This document shows positions 1-5,577 of a stretch of DNA of 6,163 nucleotides, piece by piece. Origin of the DNA: Synergistaceae bacterium (lineage in GTDB: Bacteria > Synergistota > Synergistia > Synergistales > Aminobacteriaceae). Each line of letters starts with the position of its first letter. The stretch's first letter is position 1. Both the position numbers and the translations under genes were made by a program. The notes below the pieces were generated by a model. It made no database searches, was not told the DNA's origin, and worked only from the letters and a program-made list of their open reading frames with translations. The stretch is taken from the NCBI GenBank assembly GCA_031270755.1, contig JAISWV010000217.1:1-6163 (forward strand). Direction: 5' to 3'.

Positions 1-102
1 AGGGTCGTCCACCGGAACGGGTACTTTTTTACCCAGCAGGTAAATCTCCATGTTGATCTTGCGAATACTTTCGATGTACTGTTCTCCTGTCATCAATGGC
101 AT
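1..102 (-). CDS. abfD: 4-hydroxybutyryl-CoA dehydratase / vinylacetyl-CoA isomerase, N-terminal fragment (runs off the window)
   Basis: Only the first 34 codons are present. The protein opens MPLMTGEQYIESIRKINMEI, which closely matches, from memory, the start of Clostridium AbfD (LMTAEQYIESLRKLN). In that family the enzyme is a cytoplasmic FAD and [4Fe-4S] protein that dehydrates 4-hydroxybutyryl-CoA to crotonyl-CoA by a radical mechanism, and it also isomerises vinylacetyl-CoA. The iron-sulfur ligands and FAD site fall outside the window, so activity cannot be judged. The start at 102 is preceded by AAGGGGG with an 8-base spacer; a second ATG at 93 has no comparable site. The gene begins 64 bases after the transporter stop with no terminator between, so it is probably the next gene of the operon. 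The alternative is another member of the 4-hydroxyphenylacetate 3-hydroxylase-like family, but the neighbouring sucD, 4hbD and cat1-like genes favour abfD strongly. Confidence 0.83.
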   Translation of the reverse strand, partial: MPLMTGEQYIESIRKINMEIYLLGKKVPVPVDDP

Positions 103-110
103 TGTTTTTT

Positions 111-117
111 CCCCCTT
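111..117 (-). promoter_or_regulatory. Ribosome binding site of abfD
   Basis: On the minus strand AAGGGGG is followed by eight bases (AAAAAACA) and then ATG at 102. It decides the start at 102 over the in-frame ATG at 93, which has no purine-rich site at a suitable distance. Confidence 0.65.
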
Positions 118-166
118 AAGTCAGTTGCAAAATTGCACATTTACATCTTTTGTTCAAACGCCGTTT

Positions 167-1297
167 TTACAGCAAAAGAGCGATAAACTGGCACGACAGC
201 ACAACGCAGATCAGGGCGATGGGATAGGTGGCCGCGTAGGCCGCCGCCACGTAGTCGGACCCCGCCACTTCGATCAGCGCGCCCAGCGCCGGCGTACTGG
301 TCATGCCTCCGGTGATGGAGCCCAAAGTGTTGGAAAGCTCCAATTTCATCAAGTATATCGCCACAAAACAAGCCACTATCATAGGTACTAAAGTCATGGC
401 GGCGCCTGCGAAGAACAGCATCGGGCCGTTTTGCACCAACACTTCCACGAAACCCTTGCCCGCTTGAGTGCCCGCGCCCATGAGAAAGAAAATCAGCCCC
501 AACTCACGCAAAGGTTTCGCGGTGGCGGCGGGAACCGCAATCGACAGAGAACCGACGTGATTGAAGTGTCCCATCACCAGCCCCACCAACAATGGGCCTC
601 CCGTGGTCCCTAGATTGAAGTTGGCCCCACCAGGCAGCGGTACCGAGATTCGGCCGATGAGGAGGCCCAAGACGCAAGCTGCCCCCAAGGCAAAGAATCC
701 AAAACTCTCCACAGTGCGGTACTTTCGCTGTTCGTCTTTCTCTCCTTCTTTCTTCTTTGCCTCGCTGGCGGCGACCTCCAGGCGGGCAATTTCAGCTCGG
801 ATGTCCACGCGCATAATCCGTGGCATCAATTGCACAAACAACACCACACCCACAACTCCAAAGGGGTAAGCGATGCCGTAGGTAATGCTCACCAAGTCGT
901 TGCGGGAAGCTTCCAAGGCCGCCGCCAGTCCTGGCGTGCTGGTGAGCGCTCCGGCCAGAAGCCCCACAGACGCGGGTACGGAAATGCCCCAATACTTGAT
1001 GGACAGGACGCTGATCACCGCGCCTACTCCGATGATGAGAATCCCCAGGATAATGTAGTTCATGGCCTTGTTTTTGAAATTTTGGAAAAAGATAGGGCCT
1101 GCGATGAACCCCACGGCCGTGACGAAGAAGACGAGTCCTATGTCCCGAACGATGTTGGGGAGTACCATTCCAAAGTGGCCGAACACCAAACCCACCAGCA
1201 ACACCCCCGACGTGCCGAGCTGCAGTCCACAGACTTTGACGCTGCCCAGAAGATAACCCAATACCGTGATTGCAAACAACATCATCAAAGTAGTCAT
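167..1297 (-). CDS. AspT/AAEx-family transporter (YidE/YbjL duplication), compact form without RCK domains
   Basis: A 376-residue integral membrane protein built from two homologous halves. The first half carries LGTSGVLLVGLVFGHFG (27-43), RDIGLVFF (51-58), GALTSTPGLAAALE (116-129) and ITYGIAYPFG (138-147). The second repeats them as LGTTGGPLLVGLVMGHF (229-245), RELGLIFF (264-271), GGMTSTPALGALIE (330-343) and AYAATYPIAL (353-362). This is the YidE/YbjL duplication of the aspartate:alanine exchanger family. The halves are joined by a charged, Lys/Glu-rich stretch at about 163-195, presumably cytoplasmic. The characterised AspT is about 540 residues and carries TrkA-C (RCK-C) domains between the halves; none is present here. 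Known family substrates include aspartate/alanine exchange and succinate export (SucE). Its place between a CoA-transferase and abfD makes succinate, another dicarboxylate or a pathway hydroxy acid a reasonable inferred substrate, but the sequence does not fix it. The start has GGGGAG eight bases upstream. Confidence 0.85.
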   Translation of the reverse strand: MTTLMMLFAITVLGYLLGSVKVCGLQLGTSGVLLVGLVFGHFGMVLPNIVRDIGLVFFVTAVGFIAGPIFFQNFKNKAMNYIILGILIIGVGAVISVLSIKYWGISVPASVGLLAGALTSTPGLAAALEASRNDLVSITYGIAYPFGVVGVVLFVQLMPRIMRVDIRAEIARLEVAASEAKKKEGEKDEQRKYRTVESFGFFALGAACVLGLLIGRISVPLPGGANFNLGTTGGPLLVGLVMGHFNHVGSLSIAVPAATAKPLRELGLIFFLMGAGTQAGKGFVEVLVQNGPMLFFAGAAMTLVPMIVACFVAIYLMKLELSNTLGSITGGMTSTPALGALIEVAGSDYVAAAYAATYPIALICVVLSCQFIALLL

Positions 1298-1333
1298 ATC
1301 AATATCTCCCCTATTCCGACATCCACGACATTG

Positions 1334-2776
1334 TTATAAAGGTATATGTTTGTATTTGCTGCGCTCACATGCCTGGTAAAAATAAGACTCCAACATACTT
1401 TTAAATTTGGGATGAGCGCAATGATCGATGATTTCCCGCGCACGCCGGACAGGCCCCAACCCTCGGAGATCCGCGACACCCTGTTCCGTGGCGATCACCT
1501 GCACGCTGTGTTCGTTGTGATCCACGTGAGTGACGGCGGGGACGATACTGGAGACGAGGCCGTCTTTGGCCGTCGACTCCGTCAGAAAAATACTGATTCC
1601 CGCGTTGCGCGCAAAGTCCGCCGAACCTCCGATCCCGTTCATCAATCGAGTTCCGCCGATGTGGGTGGAATTTACGTTCCCGTAAATATCGGCTTCAATT
1701 GCCGTGTTCATGGCAATGAGGCCAAGCCTACGAATGATCTCGGGATGATTGCTGATCTCCTGGGGGCGCAGTAAAATTTTGTCGCGGTATTGATCGATGT
1801 TTCGGTAAAAATAGGGGAATCGCTCGGGAGACAGCGTCAGTGACGTGGCCGAGGCGAAGTCGACTTTACCTGCGTCGATGAGGTCCAGCACGGAATCTTG
1901 CAACACTTCGGAGTAAACGAAAAGATGCTCGAAATCGGAGCGCACCAGTCCACTCAACACGGCGTTGGCCACACTGCCGACGCCCGACTGAAGCGGATGC
2001 AGATTGCGAGGCAGTCGGCCCGCCGAAACTTCCTTGTGCAGAAATTCGATCAAATGTCCGGCTATTTTTTCGGAGGTTTCGTCGACGGGAGCCACCGGCA
2101 CGGTGGAGTCGGGGATATCGGTCAGTACCACCGCCGCTATTTTTTCGGGGTCGCAGGATATGTAGGGAAGGCCGATGCGTTGATTTGGAGCAGTCAGGGG
2201 TATCGGCTGCGTGAGGGGCGGCTTTTCGACGTCGTAAATATCGTGGATGCCCACAAGGGATAGGGGCTGAGCGCTATTCACCTCGATAACTACGCGCTTC
2301 GCCAACCTCACGGCAACGTTGGAGATCCCGACGGAGGTGGTGGGGTAAATGCGCCCTTCTTCGTCGACCTGCGCCGCTTCCACAATGGCCAGGTCGATGT
2401 CGCCGAAGTATCCGTTCTTCATCCACACGGGAAGATGACTGAGATGAATGTCGGCAAATTCGATCACACCTGCGTTGATGGCGTCGCGCATTGCCTTGTT
2501 GTTTTGATAGGGGAAACGCCGTTTGATGACGTGTGTTTCGGTAAGGTCTCGATCGATTTCCGGCCCCACCGACGCTCCGGTGAGCAGCGTGATGCCGATC
2601 TTTTCCCCTTTCTTTGCCCGTTCGGCCAGGGCCTGCGGAACAGCCTTGGGATATCCCGCCGGGGTGAACCCGCTGACGGCGATCACCATATTGTCGGAAA
2701 CAAGCGCGGCTGCCGTCTCGGCCGAAACCACTTTTTCCGCGATAGCTCGATTTTGGATACGCTGTGACGTTTGCAT
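1334..2776 (-). CDS. cat1: Succinyl-CoA:acetate CoA-transferase (Cat1-like, acetyl-CoA hydrolase/transferase family)
   Basis: A 480-residue cytoplasmic class I CoA-transferase expected to move CoA from acetyl-CoA to succinate, supplying succinyl-CoA to SucD. The likely catalytic glutamate is E290 in VYSEVLQDS, which forms the glutamyl-CoA thioester in this family. Other family motifs are SGFTPAGYPKAVP (35-47), LQSGVGSVANAV (262-273), GNVNSTH (366-372), MNGIGGSADFARN (379-391) and VTHVDHNEHSVQVIATEQG (415-433). The GNVNSTH and MNGIGGS-DFARN pattern and the length fit Cat1/AarC/ScpC better than the shorter 4-hydroxybutyrate CoA-transferases (Cat2/AbfT, about 430 residues), although broader acceptor use cannot be excluded. 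The C terminus ends at YKHIPL, about 25 residues earlier than I recall for Cat1 relatives. It starts 18 bases after 4hbD, with AGGGAG eight bases upstream, and is followed after 36 bases by the transporter. Propionyl-CoA:succinate transferase is the main alternative. Confidence 0.88.
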   Translation of the reverse strand: MQTSQRIQNRAIAEKVVSAETAAALVSDNMVIAVSGFTPAGYPKAVPQALAERAKKGEKIGITLLTGASVGPEIDRDLTETHVIKRRFPYQNNKAMRDAINAGVIEFADIHLSHLPVWMKNGYFGDIDLAIVEAAQVDEEGRIYPTTSVGISNVAVRLAKRVVIEVNSAQPLSLVGIHDIYDVEKPPLTQPIPLTAPNQRIGLPYISCDPEKIAAVVLTDIPDSTVPVAPVDETSEKIAGHLIEFLHKEVSAGRLPRNLHPLQSGVGSVANAVLSGLVRSDFEHLFVYSEVLQDSVLDLIDAGKVDFASATSLTLSPERFPYFYRNIDQYRDKILLRPQEISNHPEIIRRLGLIAMNTAIEADIYGNVNSTHIGGTRLMNGIGGSADFARNAGISIFLTESTAKDGLVSSIVPAVTHVDHNEHSVQVIATEQGVADLRGLGPVRRAREIIDHCAHPKFKSMLESYFYQACERSKYKHIPL

Positions 2777-2794
2777 AAGATGGACTCCCTGACG

Positions 2795-3928
2795 TCACAT
2801 GCAGCTTTTATAGATCCCGGCGATGGTCTCCTGGGAAAGCGGTACCGGATTGTTGACCAAAAGACGCTGCTGCCCCTGGATAACCGACTCCGCCATCTCC
2901 AGACACTTCTTTTCGTCTATGCCAAGCTCGTGAAGGGGCTGGCGGCTCAAAACATTGGACAGCAATTCGAAAAGCGTTCTCCATACTTCCGACCGGCTGC
3001 TGCCCAGAATTTTCCCCAGCACGCCTTCCAGAGCGGTAAAGTTCGCATTCTGCCGCCGGTACGCCGTGAATACCTCCTCGAAGACCAGATAATTCGCCTT
3101 GCCGTGGGGCACGTGGTAGATGGCGCCTATGGGGTAGGAGAGGGCGTGTACGGCTCCCACCCCTGCATTGCCAAAGGATATTCCAGCCATCGTGCTCGCT
3201 ATCAGGAACGATTGAAGATTCTTCGGCAGAGTTTTGCTTTTTGCCCACCCCTTGCTGACCAGCTCCTGATATCCTTCTAGAATGCGCGTCATGGCGGATT
3301 CCCCGATGGTCTGCGTAAAAACAGTGGCCTTTGGAGAGACGTAGGATTCCACCGCGTGAATCAGCGCGTCTATCGAACTGGTGGCGAAAACCTCGTAGGG
3401 TAAGGTGGTCAGCATATCGCCGATCAGCACGGCCTCGTCCGGGAACAGAGAGGATGTGGCAAGCCCCATTTTTGTGTTTTTCTTCTTGAACGCGACGATG
3501 GAGATACTGGTGACCTCGCTGCCGGTTCCGCAGGTTGTCGGTACAATAAGCAATTGACGCTTGCGCGGGAGCGTCGCGCCTTTCTGGAAAATTTCCTCGC
3601 AGTTCAACCCCCCGCCGAACACGAACAGCTTGCAGATATCGATGACCGTCCCACCTCCGATGGCGATGATACGTGCATATGTCTTGCCGCCTTGGGCTTC
3701 TTTGTCGGCGACGGCCTTGAGCATGGCGTCCACCATCTCGTCGTCCGGCTCCCCCTTGCCATAAATTTCTTGATACAAAACGTCGCAGGGCAGCGATTTT
3801 TCACCCAATTTGGGCTTCAAGACATATTCGTTGGTGATGATCAGGTCATTGCTTCCAACCTGCCACTGCTGAAGAAAGTTATCAAAGCTGCTGCTCTCGG
3901 AAATATTGGTTTTGACGAAAAAACCCAT
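2795..3928 (-). CDS. 4hbD: NAD-dependent 4-hydroxybutyrate dehydrogenase (iron-containing alcohol dehydrogenase family)
   Basis: A 377-residue group III alcohol dehydrogenase that reduces succinate semialdehyde to 4-hydroxybutyrate. The N-terminal dinucleotide-binding half has RIIAIGGGTVIDICK (86-100) and LIVPTTCGTGSEVTS (127-141). The C-terminal metal-binding half shows the four expected iron ligands: D187 and H191 in SSIDALIHAVESYVSP, H261 in NAGVGAVHALSYPIG, and H275 in YHVPHGKANY. Remembered segments of Clostridium kluyveri 4HbD match almost word for word, including FGNAGVGAVHALSYPIG and VIQGQQRLLVNN, so assignment to this subfamily is firm. The length equals that of the known enzyme (about 371). 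It lies 62 bases after sucD and 18 before the CoA-transferase, in the same order of reaction. Sulfoacetaldehyde reductase and butanol dehydrogenases share the fold but fit the motifs and neighbours less well. Confidence 0.92.
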   Translation of the reverse strand: MGFFVKTNISESSSFDNFLQQWQVGSNDLIITNEYVLKPKLGEKSLPCDVLYQEIYGKGEPDDEMVDAMLKAVADKEAQGGKTYARIIAIGGGTVIDICKLFVFGGGLNCEEIFQKGATLPRKRQLLIVPTTCGTGSEVTSISIVAFKKKNTKMGLATSSLFPDEAVLIGDMLTTLPYEVFATSSIDALIHAVESYVSPKATVFTQTIGESAMTRILEGYQELVSKGWAKSKTLPKNLQSFLIASTMAGISFGNAGVGAVHALSYPIGAIYHVPHGKANYLVFEEVFTAYRRQNANFTALEGVLGKILGSSRSEVWRTLFELLSNVLSRQPLHELGIDEKKCLEMAESVIQGQQRLLVNNPVPLSQETIAGIYKSCM

Positions 3929-3937
3929 CGCTCATTA

Positions 3938-3943
3938 CCTCCT
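3938..3943 (-). promoter_or_regulatory. Ribosome binding site of 4hbD
   Basis: A perfect AGGAGG on the minus strand sits nine bases before the ATG at 3928. Another ATG at 3935 is only two bases from it and lies in a different frame that has no dehydrogenase similarity, so 3928 is the start. Confidence 0.75.
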
Positions 3944-3990
3944 GATTTAAAGTTAGAAGACAAAGGTTAAAGGATAAAAATTTAGAGGAA

Positions 3991-5346
3991 TTAAGCCCAG
4001 ATTTTCTCTTCGGCCGGTGCTGTGCGGTCATCCAAGACGTTGGCGATACGGGAGATGTTGATCAAGTGGAAATAAGAGAGGTTTTCGGAGATCGAGTTGT
4101 TTCCCCACGAACCGCAGCCCAGAGTGTTGGTCGGCGACAGCCCGTTTTGATAGCTGCCTCCGCCCGATGTAGAGGAGATTTGGTTGACGACGATACGGGA
4201 GACCTCGGTCTTCAAGGCGGCTTCTTCGATGTGCTGCCGGTTGTGGGAGTGAACGGCGATGGTGTGCCCCTTTCCGATTTTGTCGAGGTTCGCCCGGGCG
4301 ATTTTAATCGCCTCTTCCCAGGTATCGTAACGATATGTGGTCAGCACCGGGAACATCTTCTCGCTTCCGAGCACGTCCTTCGTGTCTTCCGCTTCCACCA
4401 CGAGAACTTTCGTTCCCTCGGGGATAGAGATGCCCGCCGTTTGGGCGACCGAGGCCGCGCTCTGCCCCACCAAGGCCCCGCTCATTTTGCCGCCTGGGAA
4501 AGTGGCGTCGCGCAGAGCCGCCCTTTGAGCGTTGGGAACCACGTAGGCTCCATTGGGGCCGAACAATCCCAATATCTGATCGTAATGAGCCCGCGGCGCA
4601 ATGACGCTTTGCTCGCCCGTGCAGATGATCCCGTTATCGAAGGCGCGTCCCGTGACGATCATTTTCACCGCCGCGGCGAAGTCCACGTCGTCGTCTATGA
4701 AAGCCTGCACGTTCCCGGCCCCCACTCCCAGAGCGGGTTTCCCGCTGCTGTACACGGCCCGGACCATGCCCATTCCCCCCGTGGCGATCACTACGTCTGC
4801 GGCGCGCATCAGCATTTGCGAGAGCTCCAAAGACGGCTCGTCGATAATCTGAATAGCGTCTTCCGGCGCACCTATTTTTTTCAGGGCTTCATTCATGTAC
4901 CGAACCGTCTGGATTCCGCAGGATATGGCTTTGGGGTGAGGCGCAACGATGATGGGGTTTCTGCCCTTCAGGGCAAACATGGCGTTAGACATGGGCGTAA
5001 CGATGGGGTTGGTGACGGGGGTGACCGCTGCCACGACGCCCACCGGTTTTGCGATTTTCACGATACCCGTGCTGTAGTCCCGCTCGATGATCCCCACCGA
5101 TGGCTTATTTCGCAGGGACCACCAGATTATCTTGGCCTTGTTTTTGTTTTTGGCCACTTTGTCTTCATAGACGCCCATCTTCGTCTCGTCGACGGCGCGG
5201 CGGGCAAGTTCTTCTCCGTTGTCGAACACCGCTTTCGCACAGGCTTTCGCAAAAGCGTCGACCTGATCCTGCGTGCAATATTCCAGGGCCGCAAGGGCTT
5301 TCTTTGCGCGAGCGATCTTATCGTCCAAATAACTTTGAAGTTCCAT
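3991..5346 (-). CDS. sucD: CoA-acylating succinate semialdehyde dehydrogenase
   Basis: A 451-residue cytoplasmic aldehyde dehydrogenase expected to reduce succinyl-CoA to succinate semialdehyde with NAD(P)H. The catalytic cysteine is C242 in FDNGIICTGEQSVIAP, the signature of CoA-acylating enzymes (AdhE N-domain, EutE, SucD). Other conserved parts are ETKMGVYEDKVAKN (54-67), KPVGVVAAVTPVTNP (100-114), GRNPIIVAPHPKA (128-140), the glycine-rich cofactor region VIATGGMGMVRAVYSSGKPA (186-205), and LGCGSWGNNSISENL (409-423). These match Clostridium kluyveri SucD (about 453 residues) closely as I recall it. The start is set at 5346 because GGGAGG ends seven bases before that ATG; an upstream in-frame ATG at 5361 would put this site inside the coding region. 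It is the first gene of the apparent operon. Acetaldehyde and sulfoacetaldehyde dehydrogenases (acylating) are relatives, but the adjoining 4hbD, cat1-like and abfD genes decide for succinyl-CoA. Confidence 0.91.
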   Translation of the reverse strand: MELQSYLDDKIARAKKALAALEYCTQDQVDAFAKACAKAVFDNGEELARRAVDETKMGVYEDKVAKNKNKAKIIWWSLRNKPSVGIIERDYSTGIVKIAKPVGVVAAVTPVTNPIVTPMSNAMFALKGRNPIIVAPHPKAISCGIQTVRYMNEALKKIGAPEDAIQIIDEPSLELSQMLMRAADVVIATGGMGMVRAVYSSGKPALGVGAGNVQAFIDDDVDFAAAVKMIVTGRAFDNGIICTGEQSVIAPRAHYDQILGLFGPNGAYVVPNAQRAALRDATFPGGKMSGALVGQSAASVAQTAGISIPEGTKVLVVEAEDTKDVLGSEKMFPVLTTYRYDTWEEAIKIARANLDKIGKGHTIAVHSHNRQHIEEAALKTEVSRIVVNQISSTSGGGSYQNGLSPTNTLGCGSWGNNSISENLSYFHLINISRIANVLDDRTAPAEEKIWA

Positions 5347-5353
5347 GTTATAA

Positions 5354-5359
5354 CCTCCC
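5354..5359 (-). promoter_or_regulatory. Ribosome binding site of sucD
   Basis: GGGAGG on the minus strand is followed by TTATAAC and then the ATG at 5346. This spacing of seven bases rules in 5346 and rules out the in-frame ATG at 5361, which lies upstream of the site. Confidence 0.75.
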
Positions 5360-5383
5360 ATACATAAATATGCCGAAATTAAC

Positions 5384-5403
5384 GGACCCCGTGCAGAAGG
5401 TCC
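5384..5403 (-). other. Small hairpin in the presumed sucD leader
   Basis: The arms GGACC and GGTCC pair perfectly, and two further G-U pairs can form inward, leaving a six-base loop. It ends about 25 bases before the sucD ribosome binding site. No T-run follows on the minus strand, so it is not a standard terminator. Whether it folds or matters is unknown. Confidence 0.3.
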
Positions 5404-5429
5404 CCCTAAAAAAGAGCGCCTTGCCTTTT

Positions 5430-5444
5430 GACAGCTTGCCTGTC
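5430..5444 (-). other. Small hairpin in the presumed sucD leader
   Basis: GACAG and CTGTC form a perfect 5-bp stem around a five-base loop. On the minus strand it is followed directly by AAAA rather than T residues. A run of six T residues appears only about 15 bases further on, too far for an intrinsic terminator. It may be a chance repeat. Confidence 0.25.
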
Positions 5445-5482
5445 CCCTGCACTTTGTTTCTTCATCACTCGGTCAATTGCAA

Positions 5483-5511
5483 ATTCGATTCTCGCGTCAG
5501 CGAGAAAGCAA
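5483..5511 (-). promoter_or_regulatory. Candidate sigma70-like promoter of the sucD operon with an operator-like palindrome in the spacer
   Basis: On the minus strand TTGCTT (5506-5511, three of six to TTGACA) and TCGAAT (5483-5488, four of six to TATAAT) are separated by exactly 17 bases. The spacer is occupied by the perfect 7-bp inverted repeat TTCTCGC-TGAC-GCGAGAA (5489-5506), which also overlaps the last base of the -35 box. A repeat in this position could be a repressor site. Predicted transcription would begin near 5476 and give a leader of about 130 bases before sucD. The boxes are weak and the call rests on spacing and symmetry only. Confidence 0.3.
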
Positions 5512-5530
5512 AAAAACATCTGCACCTACA
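5510..5530 (-). terminator. Weak candidate terminator after adhE
   Basis: About 50 bases after the adhE stop, a short imperfect stem CTGT-AGGT-GCAG (four pairs, one of them G-U) is followed after ATG by seven T residues on the minus strand. The T-run is convincing but the stem is too short for a confident intrinsic terminator. It would separate adhE from the sucD operon. Confidence 0.25.
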
Positions 5531-5577
5531 GCCAACCGTCACTTGCACATTCCTTTTTTGATAATCACTCTCCTTTC

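Noticed and set aside
124..137. Short repeat TGCAA/TTGCA between the transporter and abfD
   Set aside because: The stem is only five bases with a two-base loop and no T-run, so it is not a usable terminator and is likely chance.
830..1339. Open frame of 169 codons on the plus strand opposite the transporter
   Set aside because: It is antisense to a clear two-repeat membrane protein, its composition is hydrophilic and His-rich, and it shows no recognisable domain.
2795..5346. A taurine/sulfoacetaldehyde pathway (acylating dehydrogenase plus iron alcohol dehydrogenase)
   Set aside because: The families overlap, but the 4HbD motifs, the Cat1-type transferase and the abfD start all point to the succinate and 4-hydroxybutyrate route, and no sulfonate gene is present.
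5359..5361. Upstream in-frame ATG for sucD
   Set aside because: It lies before the GGGAGG ribosome binding site that serves the ATG at 5346, and adds only five residues (MGGYN) not expected in the family.
4066..5367. Open frame of 433 codons on the plus strand opposite sucD
   Set aside because: It is fully antisense to a strongly supported dehydrogenase gene, has no recognisable domain, and is rich in Arg, Gly and His as expected of a shadow frame in GC-rich coding DNA.
5489..5506. The 7-bp hairpin as an intrinsic terminator
   Set aside because: On the minus strand the T-run precedes the stem; on the plus strand the stem is followed by A residues. Neither orientation fits.
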